In this document: in pieces, positions 48,723 through 58,649 of the stretch
Position numbering within the stretch: position 1 is the stretch's first letter
Layout: each line of letters starts with the position of its first letter
From: Oscillospiraceae bacterium
Lineage (GTDB): Bacteria; Bacillota; Clostridia; Oscillospirales; QAMX01
Length of the DNA stretch: 64,000 nt
Assembly (NCBI GenBank): GCA_015067715.1
Contig: SVLY01000004.1
Coordinates: 1-64,000 of the forward strand
Reading direction: 5' to 3'
Notes under the pieces: generated by a model
Told to the model about the DNA's origin: nothing
The model's input: the letters and a program-made list of their open reading frames with translations, nothing else
The model's database searches: none
Made by a program: the position numbers and the translations under genes

Positions 48723-49499
48723 ATGAAAAAGATCTCAATCTTGATTTTACTTACGGTCATACTCCTGACCTTTTCCGCATGCGGAGATGAGATGGTTTTA
48801 GACTCTGCATCTGACCTTGCCGCTTTAAGAGTCGGCGCTGTCAGCTCCACCGCAGGAGAGACCTACGCCGCCAACTGCGGCTCTGAGGCGGTAAGCGTTT
48901 TTGCCACCATCGAAGAAGCCGTTGAAGCCCTCGTTGCCGGGGAGATAGACTGCATTATAACCGACCTTAACACCGCAAAGGACGTTGCCTCGAACCGGGA
49001 TGACGTTACCAACACCAAGACCAGAATAATCCAGGACACCGACTGGTGCGCCGCAGTTCGCTCTGCGGATTTTGACTCCCTCGCCGTTGCAGAGGTGGTC
49101 TCTGCCGAAGTCCACAAGGAGACCAATTTTTCTAAGCTCTGCCGGGGCTTTATCGAAAACACCGGAGAAGATCGGGACGCTTTCATAACCGCCGACCAGG
49201 TCGGCTCCTCCGGAACCTTCACCCTTGGCACCACCGCCGACTATCCCCCCTACGCCTACCTCACCGAAGACGGCAAAGCGGCCGGAATCTCCGTTGAATA
49301 TGCAAAGCGCTACGCCCAAAAGAGAGATCAGACCCTTGAAATAAAGGTATACGAAAACGACTCGGAGCTGTCCAAAGCTCTGAAGTCCGGAGAGATAGAT
49401 ATGTATTTCGAGCAGCTCCCCGTCCCCGCAGTTCCCGGTATTACCTACTCCACCACCTGTTACACCGTCGAGCTCAGAGTTCTGATTGCGGACAATTAA
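48723..49499 (+). CDS. SBP_bac_3-like lipoprotein with apparently permuted lobe order
   Basis: Lipobox LTFSACGD. N-terminal half LAALRVGAVSSTAGETYA...EAVEALVAGEIDCIITDL (lobe II-like); C-terminal half FTLGTTADYPPYAYLTEDGKAAGISVEYAKR...ALKSGEIDMYFEQL (lobe I-like). Confidence 0.8.
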   Translation: MKKISILILLTVILLTFSACGDEMVLDSASDLAALRVGAVSSTAGETYAANCGSEAVSVFATIEEAVEALVAGEIDCIITDLNTAKDVASNRDDVTNTKTRIIQDTDWCAAVRSADFDSLAVAEVVSAEVHKETNFSKLCRGFIENTGEDRDAFITADQVGSSGTFTLGTTADYPPYAYLTEDGKAAGISVEYAKRYAQKRDQTLEIKVYENDSELSKALKSGEIDMYFEQLPVPAVPGITYSTTCYTVELRVLIADN

Positions 49500-49576
49500 T
49501 TCAGTTTTTATTATAACAAAGCCTTCTCCAACCTCAGGAGAGGGCTTTTAATTTTATTTGCAAACAATAATATCAA

Positions 49577-49605
49577 TTGACAAATAAATACCGGAGCATT
49601 ATAAT
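49577..49605 (+). promoter_or_regulatory. consensus sigma-A promoter of the beta-helix lipoprotein gene
   Basis: TTGACA - 17 nt - TATAAT; GGAGGG RBS at 49626-49631. Confidence 0.85.
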
Positions 49606-49636
49606 TGAAACAAACCAACTCATCGGAGGGATAACA

Positions 49637-51844
49637 ATGAAGCTTAAAGGATTTCTTTCCCTTGCGGCCGGCATATTAACGCTGGCAATGCTGTTTTCAG
49701 CATGTTCTGCCGAACCCATAACGACCGATTCTGCCAAAACGGATATCCCGGAGACCACCTCTGCCCCAGAAGACAAATCGGTTTCTTTGTACGTCGACTG
49801 CAACGCCGCCCCCGGCGGAGACGGCAGTGAAAACGCTCCGTTTTGCAAAATCCCCGAAGCTCAGACAAAAATACGCGAACTTAAATCCACCGAAGGTTTT
49901 TCCGCAGACGGGATCAACGTGATAATCGGAAACGGAGAATACCGCCTCAGCGAGGGGCTTAATTTCACAGCAGAAGACTCCGGCACCAAGGAATGCCCCA
50001 TTACTTATTTCGCCCCGAACGGCGGAGCGATTCTTTCCGGCGGAGTCATTCTCTCTTACACAGATTTCGAGCCCCTGTCCGAAGACGAAAAAACAAGACT
50101 TATTGATGCTTCCGCAAAAGAAAACGTAGTTAAAGTTGACCTTTCAAAATACGGAGTCGACCCCGAAGCCATTGAAACAGTGGAAAATTCCGCAATGGAG
50201 CTTTTCATCGACGGTGACCGCGCAACCCTTGCCCGATATCCCAACGATACGTTCCTGAAAACCTTCCGGGTCATTGACGTTGGCGACACTCACGAAGTCT
50301 ATTCCGATACGACCTTTGACCAGCACGGAATTGCAAGCCTTGTTCCCGATTTTGTCAGCTACGATGTCAATACCCGCGGCGGAACCTTCATGGTGACCAG
50401 CGATATCCGGGACAGAATGCTCCAATGGACTTCCATGGACGGGGTTTATCTGCACGGATATTTCAAATGGAGCTGGTCCGATTCCACCACTCTCATCGGT
50501 GACTTTGATCCCAATAAATCAACAATAACACTTTCTAAATCCATAACCTACGGCGTCTCCTCAAAAGCACCATTCTACTTCCTTAACGTTTACGAAGAGC
50601 TCGACAGTCCCGGCGAATTTTATGTTGACAAAGCCACCTCCACTCTTTATCTTTACAAAACAGCTGATTTCGAATCCTCGGAGCTCATGCTCTCCGCTCT
50701 TTCCGGGGACATTATCACCGCAACGGATCTGTCCCACGTCAGCTTTAAAAATCTCACGCTCTGTGCAACCAGAGGCAACGGTATGACCGTTTCCGGAAAC
50801 GATATTCTGATTGACAGCTGCAAAATTTACAACGTCCGCGGCGGTGCCATAACCGCGGCAGGCAACAATATCACCGTTCAAAACAGCGAGCTTACCAATC
50901 TCGGCGCCTTTGGCATAAACATCTCCGGCGGAGATTCCACAACGCTTACACCCTCCGGAAATCTTGTTTACAACAACCTTATCAACAATTTCGGAGTGAT
51001 CAAAAGAACCTATCAGTCCGCCGTTGCGGCAAGCGGATGCGGCGTGACCGTTTCCCACAACGAAATTTCCGAATCTCCCCATCAGGCCATGACCTGGAGC
51101 GGACCTAACCATGTTATAGAATACAACGAGGTTTACGACGTTTGTCTTGAAACGTCTGATTGCGGCGCATTATACGCAGGCAGAAATTTCATAAGCTACG
51201 GCTGTGTTATAAGATATAATTACATCCACGATGTTGGCTCCGGCACGGCTCTCGCAAACGGTATCTATTGGGATGACGGTCTCAGCGGTCAGACCGCATA
51301 CGGAAATATCATCGCAAACATTACAAACAATGCATTCGCCATCGGCGGCGGCAGAGATAACGTCGTGGAGAACAACCTTATCATAAACACGATAAGAGTT
51401 CCCATTAGCTTCGACGGAAGAACACGTGAAGCACTGCTTGACCCAAACGCATGGTTCACTGAAAATGCAAAAATGGCCGAAGCGATTCCCACGCTCCAAA
51501 ACGAATACTGGAACGATACCTTCCCCACCTACGGTCAGCTCATCCCCTACACCGCCGATTATTCCGGCGACCCTGACGATCCCCTGCTCTCTGCAAACCC
51601 GGCAAACAACATTATCAGAAATAACGTTACCTACCACTACTTTGCCGGTGCCAGAAAACACAGCATAAACGACTACACACTTGAGCATTGCACCGTGGAA
51701 AACAACCCCACCATCAGGATCAACCACGAAGCACTGGATGCCTGGATAACAGGTGACACTTCTATTATCAACGACCCCCGCACTCTTGAAAAATGTCCCG
51801 ACTTCAAACCTCTTCCCATTGACGAAATGGGGCGCGTTGAGTAA
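49637..51844 (+). CDS. right-handed parallel beta-helix repeat lipoprotein
   Basis: Lipobox LFSACSAE; YVDCNAAPGGDGSENAPFCKIPEAQTKIRELK start typical of secreted pectate-lyase-fold proteins; repeated N-rich beta-helix rungs. Confidence 0.88.
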   Translation: MKLKGFLSLAAGILTLAMLFSACSAEPITTDSAKTDIPETTSAPEDKSVSLYVDCNAAPGGDGSENAPFCKIPEAQTKIRELKSTEGFSADGINVIIGNGEYRLSEGLNFTAEDSGTKECPITYFAPNGGAILSGGVILSYTDFEPLSEDEKTRLIDASAKENVVKVDLSKYGVDPEAIETVENSAMELFIDGDRATLARYPNDTFLKTFRVIDVGDTHEVYSDTTFDQHGIASLVPDFVSYDVNTRGGTFMVTSDIRDRMLQWTSMDGVYLHGYFKWSWSDSTTLIGDFDPNKSTITLSKSITYGVSSKAPFYFLNVYEELDSPGEFYVDKATSTLYLYKTADFESSELMLSALSGDIITATDLSHVSFKNLTLCATRGNGMTVSGNDILIDSCKIYNVRGGAITAAGNNITVQNSELTNLGAFGINISGGDSTTLTPSGNLVYNNLINNFGVIKRTYQSAVAASGCGVTVSHNEISESPHQAMTWSGPNHVIEYNEVYDVCLETSDCGALYAGRNFISYGCVIRYNYIHDVGSGTALANGIYWDDGLSGQTAYGNIIANITNNAFAIGGGRDNVVENNLIINTIRVPISFDGRTREALLDPNAWFTENAKMAEAIPTLQNEYWNDTFPTYGQLIPYTADYSGDPDDPLLSANPANNIIRNNVTYHYFAGARKHSINDYTLEHCTVENNPTIRINHEALDAWITGDTSIINDPRTLEKCPDFKPLPIDEMGRVE

Positions 51845-51891
51845 AGCACAAAAAAAACTCCCATCCTGCCCGGATGGGAGTTTTAATTTGC

Positions 51892-52695
51892 TTAAAGGAC
51901 CTTGGAAAGGAAATCTCTGAGTCTGGGGTTTTGGGGATTGCCGAAGAATTCTTCGGGCTTACCCTCTTCGGTAATGCGGCCGTCATCCATGAAGACGATG
52001 CGCGAGCCGACCTCACGGGCAAAGCCCATCTCGTGGGTGACGACAACCATGGTCATACCCTCACGTGCAAGCTCCTTCATGAGGAAGAGGACCTCACCCA
52101 CCATTTCCGGGTCAAGGGCGCTTGTGGGCTCGTCAAAGAGCATAACGTCGGGCTCCATGCACAGGGAGCGGATTATGGCGATACGCTGTTTCTGACCGCC
52201 GGAAAGACGGCTGGGATATTCGTCCCGCTTGTCGTAAAGACCGATGCGGTTCAGAAGCTCAACAGCCTTTGCCTCTGCCTCCTGGGGTGTCTTCAGCTTA
52301 AGCTGAGTGGGGGCAAGAGTGAGGTTCTGCATAACGGTGAGATTGTTGAAAAGGTTAAAGTGCTGGAAGACCATGCCCATCTTCTGCCGGGCAAGCTCGG
52401 TCTTGATATAGTGCTTGTCCTGATATTCTCTTAAAGCGGCTTTAACGGCAGATTTCGGGCCTGCGGAAAATTCGGGATGAAGCGCCGGGTCGGGCTTTGT
52501 GAGAAGCTTGCCCTCAAGCCAGATCTCGCCGGCGTCGGGGGTCTCAAGCAGGTTCATGCAACGCAAAAAGGTGCTCTTGCCGCTTCCGGAAGGGCCGATA
52601 ACCACGACGTTCTCGCCCTTTTTAATATCGCAGGAAACTCCCTTGAGAACAGAAATATCGCCGAAGTTCTTGTAAATATTCTTAACGCTTATCAC
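51892..52695 (-). CDS. polar amino acid ABC transporter ATP-binding protein
   Basis: [53 protein letters not shown]. Confidence 0.96.
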   Translation of the reverse strand: MISVKNIYKNFGDISVLKGVSCDIKKGENVVVIGPSGSGKSTFLRCMNLLETPDAGEIWLEGKLLTKPDPALHPEFSAGPKSAVKAALREYQDKHYIKTELARQKMGMVFQHFNLFNNLTVMQNLTLAPTQLKLKTPQEAEAKAVELLNRIGLYDKRDEYPSRLSGGQKQRIAIIRSLCMEPDVMLFDEPTSALDPEMVGEVLFLMKELAREGMTMVVVTHEMGFAREVGSRIVFMDDGRITEEGKPEEFFGNPQNPRLRDFLSKVL

Positions 52696-53380
52696 TTGCT
52701 CTCAACCTCTTTTCAATTCTCTTAATGGCAAAGGTAAGGGTGTAAACAATGGCAAGATAGAACAGAGCCGCAACCAGCATGGGGGCAAAATAGGTTGCGA
52801 GATTGTTACCGCCGCCAATGACCTGAGCGGCCATATTAAGATCCTTCATGCCGATCATGCTGACGATGGAGGTCTCCTTAATAAGGGCGATAAGCTCGTT
52901 GCCGATGGCGGGAATAACGTTCTTAATGGCCTGGGGAATTACTATCTTCATCATAGTCGTACCCCGGGAAAGACCCAGAGAAAGACCGGCTTCGGTCTGA
53001 CCGATGTCAACGGAGAGAATGCCGGCACGGATGTTTTCCGCAACGTAGGCACCGGAGTTTATGCCAAAGGCAATAATTGCGGTGACTATCTGGGGGAAGC
53101 CCCTTATGGCAAAGACAACGAAGGCCATGATGAAGAGCTGCAAAGCCATGGGCGTGCCGCGGATTATGGTGACGTAGACCTTGCAGATGGCCCTGGGAAT
53201 CATCATCAGCTTGTTCTCGGACCGGGAAAGTGTGATGATGGCAACCAGAGTGCCAAGGAGAAGACCCAAAACAGCGGCACCAACAGAAATGATAAAGGTC
53301 ATTTTCAGACCGTTGAGCATTTCAAAGAGGTATTTCGTGTTGGTGAATATTTCAATTATATTGTCAAAAAACTTCGTCAT
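52682..53380 (-). CDS. polar amino acid ABC transporter permease
   Basis: [62 protein letters not shown]. Confidence 0.96.
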   Translation of the reverse strand: MTKFFDNIIEIFTNTKYLFEMLNGLKMTFIISVGAAVLGLLLGTLVAIITLSRSENKLMMIPRAICKVYVTIIRGTPMALQLFIMAFVVFAIRGFPQIVTAIIAFGINSGAYVAENIRAGILSVDIGQTEAGLSLGLSRGTTMMKIVIPQAIKNVIPAIGNELIALIKETSIVSMIGMKDLNMAAQVIGGGNNLATYFAPMLVAALFYLAIVYTLTFAIKRIEKRLRASDKR

Positions 53381-53487
53381 TAAAAAAGATCCCCTTACCT
53401 TTTCAGAGGAAACGGGAGCCGCAGATACGACGCGGCTCCCGTCCGTTTATAGGTGGTAATATTCTGTTACGGGTATGTATTTCCGGC

Positions 53488-54351
53488 TTATTCCATGCCG
53501 TAATGCTGCATAACGAGCTTGGTAACAGCGCTTTCGCCGTTCTCGTCCTCAACGAGCATCTCTTCGAGAACTTCGTTGATGGCGGTGAGAAGTTCATCGT
53601 TGCCCTTGGTAACGGCAATGGCGTACTGCTCTTCGGTGGGGAAGTCAGCCTCTTCGCCGCCGTCGTAGTAAAGAGCGGCGCACTGGAGACCGGCGTTCTT
53701 GGAGACGATGTAGGAGGAGGGCAGGTAGTCCAGAACAACGACGTCGAGCTGGTTGGCGTTCATAGCGTCAACTGCCAGCTGACCGTTGGAGAAGCGGACG
53801 ACCTCGGCGCCGGAGCCGTTGAGAGTGCCGGTCCAGCCGTAGTCGGGATCGCTCTCGTTAGCGGCGATCTCGTCGGAAACGTAGATATCGCCGGTGGTGT
53901 CCTGCTGGACGCCGATCTTCTTGCCGGCAAGCTGATCCCAGACAACGTATTCAACGTCACCGTCAACACCGGCGGGCTCAAGAGCGCCTTCGGCAAAGAT
54001 AACGTACTGAACGCTGGTGAAATAGGGAATGGAGAAATCGACCTTTTCAAGGCGGGCTTCGGTGATGGTGATACCGGCGGCGCCGCAGTCGCAAAGGTTG
54101 CCGGCGGCAACGTTGTCGATGATGGTCTTGAATTCGACGTTGTTGAAGACAACTTCCTTGCCCATCTTTTCGCCGACCTTAGCCATAATGTCGACGTCAA
54201 CACCGACGATCTCGCCGTCTTCGTAATACTCGAAGGGGGCAAAGAAAGCGTTGGTCTGAACAATGATCTGATCCTGAGCGCCGCAGCCGGAGAAGGAGAG
54301 AACGCCGAGGAGCATGATCACAGCCATGAGGATAGCAGAAAACTTTTTCAT
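53488..54351 (-). CDS. polar amino acid ABC transporter substrate-binding lipoprotein (canonical SBP_bac_3)
   Basis: Lipobox LSFSGCGA; canonical lobe I to lobe II order with GITITEARLEKVDFSIPYF and LAGKKIGVQQDTTGD. ATG 54351 preferred. Confidence 0.94.
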   Translation of the reverse strand: MKKFSAILMAVIMLLGVLSFSGCGAQDQIIVQTNAFFAPFEYYEDGEIVGVDVDIMAKVGEKMGKEVVFNNVEFKTIIDNVAAGNLCDCGAAGITITEARLEKVDFSIPYFTSVQYVIFAEGALEPAGVDGDVEYVVWDQLAGKKIGVQQDTTGDIYVSDEIAANESDPDYGWTGTLNGSGAEVVRFSNGQLAVDAMNANQLDVVVLDYLPSSYIVSKNAGLQCAALYYDGGEEADFPTEEQYAIAVTKGNDELLTAINEVLEEMLVEDENGESAVTKLVMQHYGME

Positions 54352-54480
54352 TTTGTGTGACTCCTGAATATAATTTTTTTTGTGTGTATATTTTATCACC
54401 GCACATTAAGGTTTTCAAGGCTCATCCCGATTATTTCTTAAGTTTGTTTTACAAATAATTTGGCTAAAACCTACAAAACC

Positions 54481-54523
54481 CAGCCGCCCGCCATATCCCC
54501 GGGGGGTAAGACGGGCGGCTGGG
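54481..54523. terminator. hairpin between convergent/tandem units
   Basis: CAGCCGCCCG...CGGGCGGCTG stem. Confidence 0.6.
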
Positions 54524-54530
54524 ACATTGA

Positions 54531-55433
54531 TTATATAATATTTGCCACGTATCTGACTGCCCCGGGCAGAACCTTTACGTTGACTTCGGCAGGAGCGCCG
54601 CCATAGTCCCCGTCAAGGGTCCACGGGGTGTCTCCGAAGGCCTGCAGTCGAACCTCGGGGCTCTTGAGAGAATAGACACCGAACTCCCGGCGGAGGTCCT
54701 TCTCAACGAAGGCCCGCATTATCAGCTGAAGCTCCGTGAAATTTTTCGGCATTTTAACAAAAACAGTTTCAAAGAGCCCGTCGGAAAGCTCAACCGAAAT
54801 TCCCCCAAGTCCCTTGAATCCGCCGATGGACTTGGAATTCGAGATCATTCCGAAAAGAAAATCCTCTTCAATGACTTCTCCGTTAACGGATATACGCATG
54901 TGCTGGGGCTTTACATCAAGCATGCTCTCAGCTCCGTTGAGAAGATATGCCGCTCTTCCGATAACACTTTTGATGTGCTGAGGAGTTATGTAGGCAACCT
55001 CGGAAAACAGACCGAATGCCGCGGTATAGGTGAAGCATTTTCCGTTGAAGGTTCCCGCATCGCAGAGCACAGGCTCCCCTTCCGCGGCAAACTCAGCGGC
55101 TTTTTTGATGTTGGAGGAAAGGCCGAGAGTGTCCGCAAAGTCGTTTGTGGTTCCGCAGGGAATATAGCCGATGGGGGTCGAAGCTCCGGAGGCAACAACT
55201 CCATTGACAACCTCGCTGAGAGTGCCGTCTCCCCCGGAGCAGATAAGCCTGTCGTACTCACCGCAGTCACGGGCAAAACGCTCGGCATCGGAAGAAGAGA
55301 GCGTAACCCTCAGGGTGATATCGTAGCCTGCGCGCTGGAAGGTCTCGCAGACCTTAAGCAGATGCATTCTGATCGCGGACTTTCCCGCAACAGGATTTAC
55401 AATGAACAGAAGTTTTTTCCCGTTCTCGCTCAT
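54531..55433 (-). CDS. diacylglycerol/lipid kinase family protein (YegS/BmrU-like)
   Basis: LLFIVNPVAGKSAIR, ICSGGDGTLSEVVNGVV, IPCGTTNDFADTLG. Confidence 0.95.
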   Translation of the reverse strand: MSENGKKLLFIVNPVAGKSAIRMHLLKVCETFQRAGYDITLRVTLSSSDAERFARDCGEYDRLICSGGDGTLSEVVNGVVASGASTPIGYIPCGTTNDFADTLGLSSNIKKAAEFAAEGEPVLCDAGTFNGKCFTYTAAFGLFSEVAYITPQHIKSVIGRAAYLLNGAESMLDVKPQHMRISVNGEVIEEDFLFGMISNSKSIGGFKGLGGISVELSDGLFETVFVKMPKNFTELQLIMRAFVEKDLRREFGVYSLKSPEVRLQAFGDTPWTLDGDYGGAPAEVNVKVLPGAVRYVANII

Positions 55434-55514
55434 GAAAAATAACGCCTCCGTGGAATCTTGGGTACTTGTATATTATACTACTTAAATCGTGTCGATTCAA
55501 GCGATAAAATCATG

Positions 55515-55543
55515 TTGAATACCGTCCCGTTTTATGGTATAAT
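55515..55543 (+). promoter_or_regulatory. sigma-A-type promoter
   Basis: TTGAAT - 17 nt - TATAAT upstream of the 55608 CDS. Confidence 0.7.
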
Positions 55544-55607
55544 GATTACAATGGTATGCCCTCTTACGGCAGAGCCAAATTTCGACTCATAAGGAACTGA
55601 TATTACA

Positions 55608-56600
55608 ATGACTGCTATGGATAAAATAGGTAAAAAACTTAAGACCTTTATAAAATTTATTCTCAACCACAAGGTCTATCTTCTCATCGCCATCCCCATA
55701 ATCGCCGCCATTATTCTGGCCTTCGTTCTTATCTCCAAACTTGACGGCGATCGCAACCCCGAGCAGACAACGGATGCCACGACCGAGATTACAACCGAGG
55801 CCACAACAGAGGCGACCACAACCGATCCCATGAATTCCGTCTCCGACACTCTGGGCTCAACGGATAGCACAACCTCCTCCGAGCCCGAGCAGACGACCGA
55901 GGCCCGCAACCCCGACATTCCCCTCATAGTTGAAAGAAAAGACCTTATCAACATCCATCTCACCACCGACGACGGAATCGTGCTTATGACCGGCGAGCTT
56001 GAGATCCCCGTTTTCTACAACAGAAACGCCAACCCGGCAATTTCCGTTATCAACGAGGATATTTACAACTACGTAAACGATATGCGCTCCGAGATCGTCA
56101 ACGACTGCCGTCCCATCGCAGAAAACGACCTTACCAGCGACAACCCCACCGTCCCCTTCAACTGCGGTGTCACCTGTGAGGTCATGCTAAGCTCCGACAC
56201 CTGTGTTTCCGTTCTCTTCTCAAGCTGGATCTACACCGGCGGAGAAAACAGCTCCATCTACCGCGAAGCCCGCACCTATTCCCTTGCGGACGTTTCCGTT
56301 CTCGACTATGCCGACCTCTTTGGCGGCTATACCGAAACCGTAACCGAAAAAATGCGGGACAAGATCACCCAGTCCATCTCCGCCGAGCCCGAGGGCTTCT
56401 ACCCCGACTACGAGGGTCTCGTTGATTTCTACGAGCTTGAGAAGCGCTGGTACCTGGATGAGGTCGAGGGACTTTGCGTTTACTACGTCCCCTATGAGCT
56501 CGCCGGTTACGACAAGGGCGTTCTCACCTACTCCATTCCCCTTGGTGAGCTTAACACCTACCTCGTCTTCAATCCCGCCTACACCTCCTTTGCAGAATGA
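55608..56600 (+). CDS. membrane-anchored protein with Thr-rich linker and DUF3298/RsiV-like domain
   Basis: N-terminal TM, TTDATTEITTEATTEATTTD linker, C-terminal EARTYSLADVSVLDYADLFGGYTETVTEKMRDKI...YYVPYELAGYDKGVLTYSIPLGEL. Confidence 0.75.
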   Translation: MTAMDKIGKKLKTFIKFILNHKVYLLIAIPIIAAIILAFVLISKLDGDRNPEQTTDATTEITTEATTEATTTDPMNSVSDTLGSTDSTTSSEPEQTTEARNPDIPLIVERKDLINIHLTTDDGIVLMTGELEIPVFYNRNANPAISVINEDIYNYVNDMRSEIVNDCRPIAENDLTSDNPTVPFNCGVTCEVMLSSDTCVSVLFSSWIYTGGENSSIYREARTYSLADVSVLDYADLFGGYTETVTEKMRDKITQSISAEPEGFYPDYEGLVDFYELEKRWYLDEVEGLCVYYVPYELAGYDKGVLTYSIPLGELNTYLVFNPAYTSFAE

Positions 56601-57973
56601 AAAAGAACGACCTTATCACCCTTGAAATAACTGCCCTCACCAACAACGGCGAGGGCATCGGGCGGCATGAGGGTATTGCCGTTTTTGTCCCCGGCGCCGC
56701 CGTAGGAGACCTTTGTGAGATCATTATCATAAAAATGCTCTCAAACCGGGCAATCGGGAAAATAAAAAGCATAATCACCCCCTCGCCGGACAGGATAGAA
56801 AACCGCTGTCCGGCTTTTCCTGCCTGCGGAGGCTGTCAGTTCCGGCATTTAAGCTACGCATCCGAGCTGAAAAGCAAGCTTGCCTCCGTATGCGACGCAA
56901 TGAAGCGTATCGGCGGACTGGATATTCCCCCGGATACGGATATTGTCGGCGCAGAAAAGACCGAAGGCTACCGCAACAAGGCCATGTACCCCGTTGTTCA
57001 GACCCCCTCCGGCGCCGCCTACGGTTTTTACCGCTCCGGCACCCACAACGTCGTCCCCTGCCGACGTGACGGTTTACCCGTTCCGTGCGCCATAGGACCT
57101 GCCGAATTCGACCGGGCCGCCTCCATTGTCACCTCCTGGATGGACCGATTTGCAATACCGGCCTACAACGAGGTCAGCGCCTCGGGCGCTGTCCGCGGAA
57201 TATATCTGCGCCGGGCAGAAACCACAAATGAGCTGATGGTCTGCCTGATCTCCGCAAAAAAGAATCTACCCAATACCGCTGAGCTGATATCCGAACTGAA
57301 AGAAGCCGACGTTGGCTTTACCACCCTGGTTATAAACCACAATCCCCAGAAGACAAATGCACTTCTCGGAAAGACGAACAAGACCCTCTTTGGCCCCGGA
57401 GCTATAACCGACACTCTCTGCGGAGTGAAGCTTTCTATCTCGCCCATGTCTTTTTATCAGGTGAACAGAGCCCAGTGTGAAAAGCTCTACGGTAAGGCGA
57501 TTGAATTTGCCCAAAGCGCCACAGACCTTAAAAACGCTTCGCTCCTGGACCTTTACTGCGGTGTCGGGAGCATCGCCCTTGCCTTTGCCCCCAAATGCCG
57601 CCGGGTCTTTGGCATTGAGATAATTCCGGACGCCATCGAAAACGCCAGACTTAACGCAAAGGCAAACGGGATTTCCAACGCAGAGTTTGAATGCGGAGAC
57701 TCCGCAACAGCACCGGAAGTCCTTGCCTCCCACGGATTTGTGCCGGATATTATCACCGTTGATCCCCCGAGAAAAGGCATCTCCCGGGACGTTGCAGACT
57801 TTCTGCTAAAAAGCGGCGCAAAGCACCTCGTATACATCTCCTGCGAACCCACTACCCTCGCACGTGATGCCGCAATTCTTTCCTCCGGATTCAGCCTTGA
57901 AAGGCTTGCCGCCGTGGATATGTTCCCCCGCACGGCAAATACCGAGGCCGTTGCACTCTTCAGCAGAAAATAA
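56597..57973 (+). CDS. rlmD: 23S rRNA (uracil-5-)-methyltransferase RumA/RlmD-like
   Basis: TRAM-like N-terminus, CPAFPACGGCQFRHLSY Fe-S motif, LDLYCGVGSIALAFA, ITVDPPRKGISRDV, YISCEPTTLARD. Confidence 0.94.
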   Translation: MKKNDLITLEITALTNNGEGIGRHEGIAVFVPGAAVGDLCEIIIIKMLSNRAIGKIKSIITPSPDRIENRCPAFPACGGCQFRHLSYASELKSKLASVCDAMKRIGGLDIPPDTDIVGAEKTEGYRNKAMYPVVQTPSGAAYGFYRSGTHNVVPCRRDGLPVPCAIGPAEFDRAASIVTSWMDRFAIPAYNEVSASGAVRGIYLRRAETTNELMVCLISAKKNLPNTAELISELKEADVGFTTLVINHNPQKTNALLGKTNKTLFGPGAITDTLCGVKLSISPMSFYQVNRAQCEKLYGKAIEFAQSATDLKNASLLDLYCGVGSIALAFAPKCRRVFGIEIIPDAIENARLNAKANGISNAEFECGDSATAPEVLASHGFVPDIITVDPPRKGISRDVADFLLKSGAKHLVYISCEPTTLARDAAILSSGFSLERLAAVDMFPRTANTEAVALFSRK

Positions 57974-57987
57974 CACAAAAAAAAACA

Positions 57988-58034
57988 ACACCGCGATCTC
58001 TGAACAAAAAGAGAAAACGGTGTTGTTGTTTTTT
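57988..58034. terminator. bidirectional terminator
   Basis: AACAACACCG...CGGTGTTGTT stem flanked by an A-run on the left and TTTTTT on the right. Confidence 0.75.
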
Positions 58035-58043
58035 AGCGGAAAC

Positions 58044-58505
58044 TCACTTTTCGTAGCGCTCGGCTTTTTTCATTCCGATAACGTGAAGGTTATCGGAAAC
58101 CGCGAACATAAGCTCGTAGAGGTTATCCTTCTGCTCCTGAGTGAGACCGGCAACAGCCTCATCAAAAGCATCCTTTGCGCTGTTGCAAACTTCTTTTGCA
58201 AGCTCACACCCTCTTTCAGAGAGCTTAAGCTTTGCGCGGTAGTGGTTTTTACGGGGGTTATCGCGCCAAATAAACTCACGTCCCACAAGCTCGGAAACGG
58301 CCCGTGAAACGGCAGCCTTATCCTGGTCACATATCTCGCAAAGCTGAGAAATCGTCAGCCCCTCGGGAGTGTGCAAAAGCGCTACAAGATATTTAACGTA
58401 TGCACCTCTCAGACCGTACTTTTCCATCTGCTTTGTCTCAACTCTGTGCATAGTGAGATAAAGCTCATGTACTCCAATTGAAAGTTGCTCAAATCCGGTA
58501 AGCAT
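58044..58505 (-). CDS. MarR family transcriptional regulator
   Basis: LTISQLCEICDQDKAAVSRAVSELVGREFIWRDNPRKNHYRAKLKLSERG winged HTH. Confidence 0.88.
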   Translation of the reverse strand: MLTGFEQLSIGVHELYLTMHRVETKQMEKYGLRGAYVKYLVALLHTPEGLTISQLCEICDQDKAAVSRAVSELVGREFIWRDNPRKNHYRAKLKLSERGCELAKEVCNSAKDAFDEAVAGLTQEQKDNLYELMFAVSDNLHVIGMKKAERYEK

Positions 58506-58649
58506 TACTGCAGTTCTCCATCCCAAATAACATTTTATTTTTACAAGCTAATTATACTATGTTATTCTATAGATGTCAAGAGTTTTTAACAAAATATTAA
58601 TATTATTTGCATTTTATTAATATTCTAACTTTATGACAGAATTCTTCCG

